Source: an uncultured Cohaesibacter sp.
Lineage (GTDB): Bacteria; Pseudomonadota; Alphaproteobacteria; Rhizobiales; Cohaesibacteraceae
Reading direction: 5' to 3'
Assembly (NCBI RefSeq): GCF_963662805.1
Contig: NZ_OY759873.1
Span: 92,385 to 156,384, forward strand
Length of the DNA: 64,000 nucleotides
The number at the start of each line of letters is the position of its first letter. Position 1 is the first letter of the stretch. Positions 17,943-26,732 of this stretch are shown one piece after another. The notes beneath the pieces were generated by a model. It worked only from the letters and a program-made list of their open reading frames with translations. It did not search any database and was not told the origin of the DNA. The position numbers and the translations under genes were made by a program.

Positions 17943-19529
17943 CTAGCTCCAGAGTTGAATGGCGATGGCGCCGAGGGACAGCGCGATGATCCAGAGGGCG
18001 ATACGGCCCGACCGGCTTTCTCGCGCTTCGGCCTTGCCGATGGCGGCAACCGTTTCGGCATCGAGACGCATCCCTTCGCGGCCCATAACGTCAAAGCTCT
18101 CGGACAGGCGTTCGGCCCGGCGCGCGATTTCCGGCAGCTGGGCAGACAGGGTGCCAAGGCTCGCCAACCCTCCGGCCATTTCCTTAACCTTTGCGGCGGG
18201 GCCGACATTCTGCTCCATCCAGCGCTTGACCACCGGCTCGGAGGTGTTCCAGAGGTTCAGCTCCTTGTCCATCATCCGGGCGACCCCTTCGACGACAACC
18301 ATGGTTTTTTGCAGAAGGATCAGCTCGGTGCGGGTAGCCATGCCGAAGAGTTCAGTGAATTCGAACAGCTGGCTCAACAGGCTCGCCATAGAAATTTCGG
18401 AGGAAGCGCGACCATGAATTGGCTCACCAATGGAACGCAGCGCCTGAGCGAAGGTGTCGATATCCTGATTGCTGGGCACATAGCCCGCATCGAAATGCAC
18501 CTGTGAGACCCGGCGATAGTCGCGCACGATGAAACCGTAGAGAATCTCGGCCAGAAAGCGCTGCTCCTTGGGTCCTATCCGGCCCATGATGCCGAAGTCG
18601 ACGGCGACCAGCTTGCCATCGGGATCAAGAAACAGATTTCCCGGATGCATGTCCGCATGGAAGAAGCCGTTGCCGAGCGCGTGGCGCAGGAAGGACTGGA
18701 TCACCGTTTCGCCCAGCGCTTTCAGATCATGCCCCGATGCCCTCAGCGCCTCCATGTCATTGAGTTTGATGCCGTCGATCCATTCCATCGTCAGGATGGT
18801 CTTGGTCGACTTGTCCCAATGAACGGTGGGTACGCGAAAATCGGTGTCCTTGGCGCAATGCTCGCCGAGCTCGCTCATGGCGGCAGCTTCGAGGCGGAAG
18901 TCCATTTCGAGCTGGATCGAGCGGGCGAGGGTGTCGACCACGGCGACCGGGCGCAGGCGGCGCGACGGCGTGTGGATTGCCTCGATCATCCGGGCTGCGA
19001 TGTAAAAACCGGCAAGATCGGCATGGAAGCGCTCGGCGATGTTCGGTCTGAGGACCTTGACCGCGACCTGCTGCAATTCGCCATCGGCATCAAGGAAGCT
19101 TGCCTTGTGGACCTGTGCGATGGATGCGGCGGCGACCGGATCAGAGAAGTCGACAAACACCGCTTCGACCGGTTTCCCCAGTGCCTCGGCGACAGCCTTG
19201 CGGGCGGCTTCGAGACCAAAGGCAGGCACGCGATCCTGCAGGCTCGTCAAGGCCTCGGCCAGCTCCGGGCCCACCACATCGGGACGGGTGGCCAGAAACT
19301 GCCCCATCTTGACGTAGGACGGCCCGAGACGATTGAGCGCAGCGCTGAGGCGTTCGCCCTTGTTGCGGTCCGATATGCCGCGATGCTCGATGAGGCGCAG
19401 CACGGACAGGCCAAGGCGCGGGACCGTCGGAAGGTCTGCGGGCGGCTCGATGATGGAAAAGACCCCTTCGCGGGCAAGGATGTACCCTGCACGCGCCAGC
19501 CGGAACAGGGCAGAAGACGCTCCGATCAT
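17943..19529 (-). CDS. ubiB: UbiB-family ABC1 kinase-like protein, ubiquinone biosynthesis
   Basis: Atypical kinase/ATPase needed for ubiquinone biosynthesis, attached to the inner membrane. The 528 residues contain the family's KxGQ motif (SYVKMGQFLATRPD), an Ala-rich nucleotide loop (AAASIAQVHKAS), the catalytic loop HADMHPGNLFLD and the metal-binding VAVDFGIMGRI. A C-terminal hydrophobic helix (IALWIIALSLGAIAIQLW) is the likely membrane anchor. It starts 16 bases after ubiE on the same strand, so the two are very probably cotranscribed. Confidence 0.95.
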   Translation of the reverse strand: MIGASSALFRLARAGYILAREGVFSIIEPPADLPTVPRLGLSVLRLIEHRGISDRNKGERLSAALNRLGPSYVKMGQFLATRPDVVGPELAEALTSLQDRVPAFGLEAARKAVAEALGKPVEAVFVDFSDPVAAASIAQVHKASFLDADGELQQVAVKVLRPNIAERFHADLAGFYIAARMIEAIHTPSRRLRPVAVVDTLARSIQLEMDFRLEAAAMSELGEHCAKDTDFRVPTVHWDKSTKTILTMEWIDGIKLNDMEALRASGHDLKALGETVIQSFLRHALGNGFFHADMHPGNLFLDPDGKLVAVDFGIMGRIGPKEQRFLAEILYGFIVRDYRRVSQVHFDAGYVPSNQDIDTFAQALRSIGEPIHGRASSEISMASLLSQLFEFTELFGMATRTELILLQKTMVVVEGVARMMDKELNLWNTSEPVVKRWMEQNVGPAAKVKEMAGGLASLGTLSAQLPEIARRAERLSESFDVMGREGMRLDAETVAAIGKAEARESRSGRIALWIIALSLGAIAIQLWS

Positions 19530-19545
19530 GTCCTTGTCGCCCCCT

Positions 19546-20343
19546 TTACAGCTTCCAGCCCGAATGCATGGCGGTGATGCCGCCTGACAGGTTGCGATAG
19601 GTGACCTGTTCGAAGCCGGCCTTTTCGATCATCGCCTTGAAACGGGCCTGATTGGGGAATTTGCGAATGGATTCGACCAGATATTCGTAGCTTTCCGCAT
19701 CACCGGTGACGAAGTCCCCGATGCGCGGGATGGCATTGAAGGAAAAGGCGTCATAGACCTTGTCGAGCACCGGCATTTCGACATTGGAAAATTCGAGGCA
19801 CATGAAGCGGCCGCCGCGTTTCAAGACACGATAAGCTTCGCTCAGCGCCTTGTCGATGCGCGGCACGTTGCGGATGCCGTAAGCGATTGTGTAGGCATCG
19901 AAGCTCTTGTCCTCGAAAGGCAGTTCCTCGGCATTGCCCTCGACAAATTCGAGATGCTTGATAAGGCCATTTGCCTTTGCGCGATCCTTGCCAACGGCCA
20001 GCATCGAGCCGTTGATGTCAAAGACGGTGGAGTGGGCGGTCTTTTTCGAGCGCTCGATGACGCGGAAGGAAATGTCGCCCGTGCCGCCAGCCACATCAAG
20101 CAGCTTGAAGGGCTCGGTGCCGCGCTGCTTCTGTGGCGGGTTGAGCCAGGCAACGAAAGCGTCCTTCCAGATCCGGTGCATGCCGCCGCTCATCAGATCG
20201 TTCATGATGTCATAGCGGTCCGCCACCTGATGGAAGACCTTGTTGACCATAGGCTGCTTTTCGCCTTCTCCGACCTGTTCAAAGCCGAAGGAGGTGGCCA
20301 TTTCCGTCACATTTTCCGTGCGCTGTCTGTTCTGTGCCGACAT
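19546..20343 (-). CDS. ubiE: demethylmenaquinone/2-methoxy-6-polyprenyl-1,4-benzoquinol methyltransferase
   Basis: SAM-dependent C-methyltransferase of quinone biosynthesis. The 265 residues include the UbiE core (VADRYDIMNDLMSGGMHRIW), SAM motif I (KLLDVAGGTGDISFRVIE), the YGIRNVPRIDKAL region and the C-terminal signature YRNLSGGITAMHSGWKL. It leads the ubiE-ubiB-coaBC-dut group and is divergent from the class V aminotransferase at 20554. A second Met 14 residues in (MATSFGFEQV) is a possible alternative start, since related proteins often begin near there. Confidence 0.95.
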   Translation of the reverse strand: MSAQNRQRTENVTEMATSFGFEQVGEGEKQPMVNKVFHQVADRYDIMNDLMSGGMHRIWKDAFVAWLNPPQKQRGTEPFKLLDVAGGTGDISFRVIERSKKTAHSTVFDINGSMLAVGKDRAKANGLIKHLEFVEGNAEELPFEDKSFDAYTIAYGIRNVPRIDKALSEAYRVLKRGGRFMCLEFSNVEMPVLDKVYDAFSFNAIPRIGDFVTGDAESYEYLVESIRKFPNQARFKAMIEKAGFEQVTYRNLSGGITAMHSGWKL

Positions 20344-20553
20344 GTCTTTGTCCTGCGCCCCGCATCAGGGCGGGGGATATCGATTGTTTGGGCCGGACCT
20401 TATCCCACTTTATCCGTAAAGACCATGATTGGAATGTGGTTTTCTTTCTCACTCCTTTATCTATTGGTCTTGGAGTGCCGGTCCACCTTGTTCTTGTCGT
20501 GGCCTGCTGTTAGCGTGCTCTTTCCCTGCCCATTAAATCATTGAGTCTTCCAG

Positions 20554-21723
20554 ATGGATATCGCCAAAATTCGCGCCGAAACGCCCGGGATCGCCCATGG
20601 CATACACCTGCTTGCCTGCGGCTCCTCGCTGATGCCGCAATGTGTGCTTGATGCGGTCATTTCGCACATGGAACTGGAATCAAGGATCGGCGGCTATGAG
20701 GCTCATACCTCTGAGGCCGAAATGCTTGATGGCACCTATGACAGCATCGCCTCGCTGATCGGAGCCAAGCGCCAAGAGATCGCCATCATGGAGAATGCCA
20801 CGGCGGCTTGGTGCCAACCCTTCTATGCCTTGCCGCTGAAGCCGGGAGACCGGATCATCACCTGTCAGGCGGAATACGCTGCCAACTATGTGGCCTATCT
20901 GCATCGTCAGAAGCGGGACGGGATCGAAATCGATGTCGTTCCCAACGATGCCAGCGGTGCGATCGATCTATTGGCTCTGGAAGACCTGATCACCGAGCGA
21001 ACCGCGCTGATCTCGATCACTTGGGTGCCGACCAATGGCGGGCTGGTCAATCCGGCAGCGGGTGTTGGCGCGATTGCGAAGAAGCATTCGATCCCCTATC
21101 TGCTCGATGCCTGTCAGGCGGTGGGGCAGATGCCGGTCGACGTCGAGGTGCTCGGATGCGACTTCCTGTCGGCGACGGGGCGCAAGTTCCTGCGCGGGCC
21201 GCGCGGCACCGGTTTTCTTTATATCAAGGAAAAATGGCTCGAAAGCCTTGAGCCTGCAGCTCTTGATCATTTCTCTGCTCCCCTCATCGACAGCGGCCAT
21301 TATGCCTTGCGCGAGGATGCTCGCCGGTTCGAGACATGGGAAAACAGCTATGCCCTGCGGGCTGGACTGAAGGCCGCCTGTGACTATGCCATGACCATCG
21401 GCCTCCCGGCGATCCAGACGCGGGCATGGGGGTTGGCCAACGGGTTACGCGAAAGGCTCGCGCGACTGCCCGGATGCCGGATCATGGATCTGGGAAGCGA
21501 ACAATGCGCCATCGTCAGCTTCACAATAGAGGGCCTTGAGCCTGACTTTGCTGTTCGCAGCCTCAGAGCCCAGGGCATTGCCATCGGCATGACCCGACCC
21601 GCCAGTTCCCTTTTGGATGCAGAGCGCCGGAATTTGCCGGTGATGTTGCGCATCTCGCCCCATTATTACAATGACGAGGCCGATCTGGATACCTCAGTTG
21701 TTGCCCTGAAAGCGCTGTTGTGA
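20554..21723 (+). CDS. class V aminotransferase / cysteine-desulfurase-like PLP protein
   Basis: 389 residues with fold type I PLP signatures: SITWVPTNGGLVNPAAGV, an Asp in YLLDACQAVGQMPVDV that contacts the PLP ring, and the Schiff-base Lys in FLSATGRKFLRGPRGTGF. It resembles the isopenicillin N epimerase / selenocysteine lyase-like branch rather than IscS; the active-site loop Cys of desulfurases is not evident. The substrate is unknown. It ends 9 bases before mutM and probably shares a transcript with it, an unusual insertion between ubiE and mutM, which are often direct divergent neighbours in Rhizobiales. The ribosome site is weak. Confidence 0.85.
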   Translation: MDIAKIRAETPGIAHGIHLLACGSSLMPQCVLDAVISHMELESRIGGYEAHTSEAEMLDGTYDSIASLIGAKRQEIAIMENATAAWCQPFYALPLKPGDRIITCQAEYAANYVAYLHRQKRDGIEIDVVPNDASGAIDLLALEDLITERTALISITWVPTNGGLVNPAAGVGAIAKKHSIPYLLDACQAVGQMPVDVEVLGCDFLSATGRKFLRGPRGTGFLYIKEKWLESLEPAALDHFSAPLIDSGHYALREDARRFETWENSYALRAGLKAACDYAMTIGLPAIQTRAWGLANGLRERLARLPGCRIMDLGSEQCAIVSFTIEGLEPDFAVRSLRAQGIAIGMTRPASSLLDAERRNLPVMLRISPHYYNDEADLDTSVVALKALL

Positions 21724-21732
21724 GGATGCACC

Positions 21733-22620
21733 ATGCCTGAATTGCCAGAGGTGGAAACGGTCCGGCGGGGACTTCAGCCGGTGATGGAAGGGGCAAGCAT
21801 CGCCTCCGCTGACGTGCGGCGCGAGAATCTGCGCTTTGCCTTCCCGTCGCGCATGGCCGAACGGCTCAGCGGCAGAAGCATTCTGTCCCTCGGGCGGCGG
21901 GCGAAATATCTCCTCGCCGACCTTGATGACGGCGAGGTCCTCGTCATGCATCTGGGCATGTCCGGCTCGTTCCGCGTGGTCACCCCGGACGAGGCCCACC
22001 TTGTTGCCGAGGCGAGCTTTCATTTGGCTCGCGGCAAAAACCCGCTGCATGACCACGTGGCGCTGACGTTGTCGTCAGGTGCGGTCATTCTTTATAATGA
22101 TCCGCGCCGTTTCGGCTTTTTCGATCTCATTCCGCGCCTTACCCTCAACGAGCATCCCTATTTCGCCAAGCTGGGAGTGGAGCCGGTGAGCAATGCCCTG
22201 AGCGCCGATTATCTCGCTGAAAAGTTCGCAGGCAAGCGGACACCGCTCAAGGCCGCGCTGCTCGATCAGCATATCATCGCGGGCCTTGGCAACATCTATG
22301 TTTGCGAAGCGCTTTATCGTTCCGGTATCGATCCGAAACGGCAGGCGGGAACGCTTGTCACCAAGACCGGCAAGCCATCGGTGAAGCTCGCCCTGCTCAC
22401 GGATGAAATCCGGGCGACCATTGCCGAGGCCATCGAGGCGGGCGGGTCGACCTTGCGCGATCACACGAGGGCCGACGGTTCACTCGGCTATTTCCAGCAT
22501 CGCTTCAAGGTTTATGACCGAGAGGGCGAGCCTTGCGCCAAGCAAAGCTGCTCCGGCGTTGTCGAGCGGATCGTGCAGAGTGGCCGCTCGACCTTCTATT
22601 GCCCGAAATGCCAGAAATAA
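21733..22620 (+). CDS. mutM: formamidopyrimidine-DNA glycosylase (MutM/Fpg)
   Basis: Removes 8-oxoguanine and ring-opened purines from DNA. 295 residues starting with the catalytic MPELPEVETVRRGL (Pro nucleophile after Met removal, Glu next to it). The helix-two-turn-helix is around DQHIIAGLGNIYVCEAL. The C-terminal zinc finger reads EPCAKQSC then STFYCPKCQK, with a four-residue spacing in the first Cys pair where E. coli has two. The gene starts 9 bases after the aminotransferase gene. No terminator is obvious after it. Confidence 0.95.
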   Translation: MPELPEVETVRRGLQPVMEGASIASADVRRENLRFAFPSRMAERLSGRSILSLGRRAKYLLADLDDGEVLVMHLGMSGSFRVVTPDEAHLVAEASFHLARGKNPLHDHVALTLSSGAVILYNDPRRFGFFDLIPRLTLNEHPYFAKLGVEPVSNALSADYLAEKFAGKRTPLKAALLDQHIIAGLGNIYVCEALYRSGIDPKRQAGTLVTKTGKPSVKLALLTDEIRATIAEAIEAGGSTLRDHTRADGSLGYFQHRFKVYDREGEPCAKQSCSGVVERIVQSGRSTFYCPKCQK

Positions 22621-22644
22621 GCCGCTAGGATGTCCCCCTGCCGG

Positions 22645-22800
22645 CCTTGCGCTTCTGAGCCTGCAGCGAGAGACAAAAGCTGGACAGCGATCATGGTGCC
22701 GATGGCTGCCCAGGCCGGGTGCTGTAATCCCATGGCGTGGCTTGCAAGATTGCTAAGCCTGCGCCGATGACAACAGGAAAGGCGGCACAATTCCGTGACA
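22645..22800 (-). pseudogene. possible remnant of a FUSC/ArAE-type transporter N-terminus
   Basis: On the minus strand, one frame reads RNCAAFPVVIGAGLAILQA (about 22795-22739). After a one-base shift another reads MGLQHPAWAAIGTMIAVQLL (about 22739-22670). Joined, they resemble the first membrane helices of FUSC-family efflux proteins, where a GLPHPxWAA motif is typical. There is no ribosome site and no continuation into a full protein. This may be decayed sequence or coincidence. Confidence 0.22.
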
Positions 22801-22863
22801 GGTTCAAAATACGAACCGTTTGGCATCGACTGTCCCAGACGGATGGTTGTTCTGATCCGTTGA

Positions 22864-23379
22864 TCAGACTTCGTATTTGGTCTTGTCGCCAATATCGAAA
22901 TGCAGCGGCATGCGCCACTTGGCGATGCTGACAATCAGGAAGAGAAGTGCCGAAACGGCGGCCAGTGCTTGCGTTACGAGCGGAGCATCCAGCACGAGGG
23001 AGAACCAGAGACCCGCCAGAATCAGCGGCTGGGCCCTGAGACCCGGCACCTTGAAGCAGAAATATTCCTTGAAGCAGAGGCCGCCGAGCGTGATGAAGGT
23101 TCCGCCAAGACCAAACATTCCAAATCCAAGCACGTAGCAGATCAGGCCACCCCACGTCGTTGCCTGAAGCAACAGACGGAAGGTCTTCATATAGATGTGA
23201 AGACAGGCGGCGCACATGGCGGCAGCGACAAAGCACATCTTCTGGGCCGGAATGCCGGTCTCGACTTCCCACGGCAACAGAAGAATGGACGGAACAGCCA
23301 AGACGAATCCCAGTCGATAGACAATGACCGAGAGGATATCGAGCCAGTCCATTTCGGATTTGATATGCGGGTCAGCCAA
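22864..23379 (-). CDS. integral membrane protein, DUF2301 family
   Basis: 171 residues, mostly hydrophobic, with five or more predicted membrane helices (about 13-35, 44-64, 72-95, 100-130 and 140-160). The segment GGLCFKEYFCFKVPGLRAQP is the conserved CFKE part of DUF2301, a family with no known function. The only start with a good ribosome site (AAGGA about 10 bases upstream) is the TTG at 23379; the ATG at 23352 lacks one. It is transcribed leftward toward mutM. Confidence 0.75.
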   Translation of the reverse strand: MADPHIKSEMDWLDILSVIVYRLGFVLAVPSILLLPWEVETGIPAQKMCFVAAAMCAACLHIYMKTFRLLLQATTWGGLICYVLGFGMFGLGGTFITLGGLCFKEYFCFKVPGLRAQPLILAGLWFSLVLDAPLVTQALAAVSALLFLIVSIAKWRMPLHFDIGDKTKYEV

Positions 23380-23841
23380 AACTTTCTTCCTTCAGACATG
23401 CGGGCGGTCGGGGCGGTTCCACGCACTATAGAGGCTCAGGGCCAGAGTTGGAAATCGGAGCGGTCAAAAAGGGGCCAATTGGCCGCACCGCCGACGCTTT
23501 GTCCCCCGGCTTCTCGCTATACGCCTTGATACAAGGGGGTCGATTTGGGCGCATCACGGCGAATTCAGATCGAATACATATTCCCCATTGTCGTGATTAT
23601 TCGGAATAATCCACAGGATAATTTTTATACTTTAGAAGATTCATTTTCATTTCTTGGCGATTTTAGCCCATTTCTCTTCTCCTACACCCTTTCCGAGTGG
23701 CCAAAAGAGTATAAACCGTTTTTCCTGCATTTTACGGCGCTCAAAGGCCCCTGAAATGCTTCTGACGTTAAAACGCTTATGCTAATATTGGTCTCAGTTA
23801 GGAACATATCTGTCTTCGATTCCGAATAGGAGGAACAGAAA
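23380..23841. other. AT-rich intergenic region with an inverted repeat
   Basis: 462 bases, far more AT-rich than the flanking genes between about 23545 and 23840. It contains a near-perfect inverted repeat, GATTATTC-G-GAATAATC, at 23595-23611, followed directly by CCACAGGATAATTTTTAT. A weak -10-like TAATAT lies at 23783-23788. A 69-codon open frame beginning with TTG at 23545 has no ribosome site and is not called. Confidence 0.55.
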
Positions 23842-23994
23842 ATGAGATATTTGGCACAGAGCGAAATTGACAGCGCCCTAGCACGCGGACATTTCGAACG
23901 TTCAAAACAGTTCCATTTCTTCATGTCGCGCCTGTTTGGCACCAGCCAAGAACCGGTCCGCAGACATGTTGCAAAGGTTCGCACAGCGGCCTGA
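23842..23994 (+). CDS. 50-residue small protein of unknown function
   Basis: The ATG at 23842 follows a perfect AGGAGG (23829-23834) with 7 bases of spacing, one of the strongest ribosome sites in the window. The product starts MRYLAQSEIDSALARGHFER and ends HVAKVRTAA. It is basic, His-rich (His17, His25, His42) and has an amphipathic middle (FHFFMSRLF). A clean terminator follows at 24065-24101 and an AT-rich, gene-free region precedes it, so it is an independent transcription unit. I do not recognise a family. It resembles in size and charge the many small basic proteins of Rhizobiales such as DUF1127 proteins, but lacks their motif. Confidence 0.75.
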   Translation: MRYLAQSEIDSALARGHFERSKQFHFFMSRLFGTSQEPVRRHVAKVRTAA

Positions 23995-24064
23995 TTCCAA
24001 AGACCCGCTCCTGCTAGAGCTTGACGGACTGGTCGATTTTCCAGAATCGATCATCTAACAAAAC

Positions 24065-24101
24065 AAAAGGGTGACCGCGTTGGTGCGTTGTCACCCTTTT
24101 T
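24065..24101 (+). terminator. rho-independent terminator after the small protein gene
   Basis: AAAAGGGTGAC (24065-24075) pairs with GTCACCCTTTT (24090-24100), ending in a T-run. Confidence 0.9.
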
Positions 24102-24133
24102 GTTTGCCTGTCACGACAACAAATGTGCGCATG

Positions 24134-24156
24134 AAAAAGGGGCCTTCCGGCCCCTT
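24134..24156 (-). terminator. rho-independent terminator after argB
   Basis: AAGGGGCC (24137-24144) pairs with GGCCCCTT (24149-24156) around TTCC. On the minus strand it is followed by a run of T. It lies 28 bases past the argB stop codon. Confidence 0.88.
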
Positions 24157-24183
24157 CTAAAATTCTGACGACGAGTGTCGTGA

Positions 24184-25089
24184 TCAATGAGTCAACAGAG
24201 TGCCTGCGCCGCCTTCGGTAAACAGCTCCAGAAGAACCGCATGGGGCACCTTGCCGTCGAGAATGACCACGCCTTCGACACCCTGATTGAGCGCATCGAT
24301 GCAGGTTTCCACCTTCGGGATCATGCCGCCGGAAATCGTGCCGTCAGCGATCAGGTCGTGCGCCTGTTTGATGGTCAGGTGCTTCATCAGCTTGCCGTCC
24401 TTGTTGAGCACGCCGGGAACGTCCGTGAGGAACAAAAGGCGTTTGGCATCCACCGCACCGGCAATGGCTCCGGCAAAGGTGTCGGCATTGATGTTGTAGG
24501 TCTGGCCGTCATCGCCGGGAGCCACAGGGGCAATCACCGGAATGAGCGCGTCCTTGGCAACGATGTCGAGAACGGAGCGGTCAACCTTCTTGGGGTCGCC
24601 CACGAACCCGAGATCGACGACTTCCTCGATCTTGCTGTCCGGGTCGCGAATGGTGCGGGTCAGCTTTTCGGCGATGACCATGTTGCCATCCTTGCCGCAA
24701 AGACCGATGGCGCGGCCACCCTCGGCATTGATGTTGCGGACGATCTGCTTGTTGATCGACCCGGCGAGCACCATTTCGACCACTTCGACCGTGCGTGCGT
24801 CGGTGACACGCAGGCCGCCCTTGAATTCGGACTGGATGCCGAGGCGCTCAAGCATTTCCTTGATCTGCGGGCCGCCGCCATGCACCACCACCGGTTTGAC
24901 GCCGGACTGCTTGAGCAGCACGATGTCGCGGGCAAAGGCCTGTCCCAGATCCGCGTCTCCCATGGCATGGCCGCCGTATTTGACCACCACCGACTGGCCG
25001 TCATATCGCTGCATATAGGGCAGCGCCTCGGAAATGGTCTTGGCGCGATTGGCGGATTTGGCAAGGAGGTCGGCAGGGTTATTGGTCAT
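24184..25089 (-). CDS. argB: acetylglutamate kinase
   Basis: Phosphorylates N-acetyl-L-glutamate, the second step of arginine synthesis. The 301 residues show the amino-acid-kinase signatures: SVVVKYGGHAMGD, PVVVHGGGPQIKEML, the substrate loop FKGGLRVTDARTVEVVEM, and the C-terminal SGGMIPKVETCIDAL. An N-terminal extension (TISEALPYMQRYDGQ) is typical of arginine-inhibited ArgB, suggesting feedback control. It ends the yidC/engB/argB neighbourhood and has its own terminator at 24134-24156. The 142 bases to engB may carry a separate promoter. Confidence 0.96.
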   Translation of the reverse strand: MTNNPADLLAKSANRAKTISEALPYMQRYDGQSVVVKYGGHAMGDADLGQAFARDIVLLKQSGVKPVVVHGGGPQIKEMLERLGIQSEFKGGLRVTDARTVEVVEMVLAGSINKQIVRNINAEGGRAIGLCGKDGNMVIAEKLTRTIRDPDSKIEEVVDLGFVGDPKKVDRSVLDIVAKDALIPVIAPVAPGDDGQTYNINADTFAGAIAGAVDAKRLLFLTDVPGVLNKDGKLMKHLTIKQAHDLIADGTISGGMIPKVETCIDALNQGVEGVVILDGKVPHAVLLELFTEGGAGTLLTH

Positions 25090-25231
25090 GACGCGTCCCG
25101 TTGATTGCGGTTGGACTATTGTTCAAGCTCTATAGACTTATTGGCGATGAAGGGCAATTGGTCGAAAAGCAGCTCTCATCCAATGTGCATAGATGCGGAG
25201 TGCATGAATGCCGGTCTGACGCGGCTGTGAT

Positions 25232-25975
25232 TTACTGCCCCTCGGCCAGCAATTGCATCTCGGCGCGCAGGCGGGTGACGCCGATCTTCTTGTCCGATGA
25301 GGTCAAAAGGATTTCCGGATGGGCGGCAGGGCGTTTCTTCAATCCCAGCTGCACTTTCTCCATCACCTTCCTGATGTCGCTCAGCTTGCTCTTGTCCACC
25401 TTGGTCAGCACCACCTGATAGTTGACGGCGGCCTTGTCGAGAGTCGACATGACCTCCAGATCATTTTCCTTGAGGCCATGGCGGCTGTCGATCAGCACAT
25501 AGACGCGGCGCAGGTTGGGACGGCCGCGCAGATAGTCGAGGATCAGCGTGTTCCAGGCGGCGACTTCCTTCTTGGAGGCCTTGGCATAGCCGTAGCCGGG
25601 CATGTCGCAGATGACCAGCGTTGCTTCCTTTTCGGGGCGGAAGAAGTTGAGCTCCTTGGTCCGGCCCGGCGTGTTGGAGGTGCGGGCAAGAGACTTGCGG
25701 CCGGTGATGGCGTTCAGGAGTGAGGACTTGCCGACATTGGACCGCCCGGCAAAGGCAACCTCGACCCCCTCGATGGGTGGCAGCTGATGGAAGAATTTCG
25801 TCCCCCACATGAAGTCCCACGCCTGAGCAAAGAGCAAACGGCCCCGTTCCGCGAGATCCGGGTCCACTTCATCATCGCCCACAAGGGCGGCGAGGCTGTC
25901 CGGTGTCACGCTCTCGGTTGCGAGGTCCTTGGTGTCTTGCTCGCTGGGTGTCTTGTCGGTGTTGCTCATTGTCAT
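25232..25975 (-). CDS. engB: ribosome biogenesis GTP-binding protein EngB (YihA/YsxC)
   Basis: Essential GTPase for large ribosomal subunit assembly. All five G motifs are visible: FAGRSNVGKSSLL, TPGRTKELNFF, DMPGYGYAKAS, LTKVDKSK and TSSDKKIG. About 247 residues from the ATG at 25975, including an acidic N-terminal extension (EQDTKDLATESV...DDEVDPDLAERG) that is longer than in E. coli but common in Rhizobiales. Three in-frame ATGs occur at 25981, 25975 and 25969; spacing from a weak GAG favours the middle one. The gene begins 73 bases past the end of the acetyltransferase gene. Confidence 0.94.
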   Translation of the reverse strand: MTMSNTDKTPSEQDTKDLATESVTPDSLAALVGDDEVDPDLAERGRLLFAQAWDFMWGTKFFHQLPPIEGVEVAFAGRSNVGKSSLLNAITGRKSLARTSNTPGRTKELNFFRPEKEATLVICDMPGYGYAKASKKEVAAWNTLILDYLRGRPNLRRVYVLIDSRHGLKENDLEVMSTLDKAAVNYQVVLTKVDKSKLSDIRKVMEKVQLGLKKRPAAHPEILLTSSDKKIGVTRLRAEMQLLAEGQ

Positions 25976-26048
25976 GGTCATCGCTCGGAAAAGAGAAAAG
26001 CAGGCCATGGTTAGCCTGCCTTTGGTTTCGATACAAGTCGCAATGGCG

Positions 26049-26732
26049 TTATTGCTGCGGAAGATAGTCGCCAAGATCCTTCGAGGCCTCTTCCAGAGCG
26101 TCGATATCGTTGCCCTGAATGATGGTGCGGTGCCGGTTGATCAGCTCGATCGGCCAATCCCACCAGGACAGATCCATGAGGCGATCAATGGTCCGGTCGT
26201 CAAAACGCTGGCGCACGAGCTTTGCCGGATTGCCCGCCACGATGCCATAGGCAGGAACATCCTTGGTCACGGTGCTGTTGGCAGCGATGATCGCACCTGA
26301 TCCGATGGAGACACCGGGCAGGATCGTTGCATTGCGGCCAATCCAGACATCGTCACCGACGATGGTGTCACCGCGCGACTGGGCCTTGAAGACCTCGATG
26401 TCAAAATCCTCGTCCCAGCCATTGCCCATCACGCCGAAGGGGTAGGTGGTGAGGCCGCTCATGTCATGGTTGGCCCCGTTCATGATAAAGGTCACCCCGG
26501 TCGCGAGCGCGCAGAATTTGCCGATGATCAGTCGATCTCCGAAGAAATCATGGTGATGGAGAACGTTGTTCTGCTCAAACTTCTCCGGCCCATCCGGATC
26601 ATCATAATAGGTGAAGTCGCCAACCAGAATGTTCGGATTGGTAATCAAGGGCTTGAGGAAGGCAAAGCGTTTGAACTCGGCCTTGGGATAGGGATAGTCG
26701 GGATTGGGGTTCGTCAGTTTTGTATCTTGCAT
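26049..26732 (-). CDS. CatB/Vat-like hexapeptide-repeat acetyltransferase
   Basis: 227 residues with left-handed beta-helix repeats (IIGKFCALATGVTFIM, TIVGDDVWIGRNATILPGVS, IGSGAIIAANSTVTKDVPAY) and the xenobiotic acyltransferase landmarks: the likely catalytic His in NGANHDMSG, GDDVWIG and VAGNPAKLVRQRF. The family uses acetyl-CoA and includes type B chloramphenicol and streptogramin acetyltransferases, but chromosomal members often have no known drug role, so resistance is not implied. The ATG at 26732 is chosen over an extension to 26792. It interrupts the usual yidC-engB adjacency. Confidence 0.85.
   Translation of the reverse strand: MQDTKLTNPNPDYPYPKAEFKRFAFLKPLITNPNILVGDFTYYDDPDGPEKFEQNNVLHHHDFFGDRLIIGKFCALATGVTFIMNGANHDMSGLTTYPFGVMGNGWDEDFDIEVFKAQSRGDTIVGDDVWIGRNATILPGVSIGSGAIIAANSTVTKDVPAYGIVAGNPAKLVRQRFDDRTIDRLMDLSWWDWPIELINRHRTIIQGNDIDALEEASKDLGDYLPQQ

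Noticed and set aside
23545..23754. 69-codon frame in the AT-rich gap before the small protein gene
   Set aside because: TTG start, no ribosome site, no recognisable features; the region looks regulatory.
26049..26732. Calling the hexapeptide acetyltransferase a drug-resistance gene
   Set aside because: Family membership alone does not show drug activity; chromosomal members are common without a resistance role.
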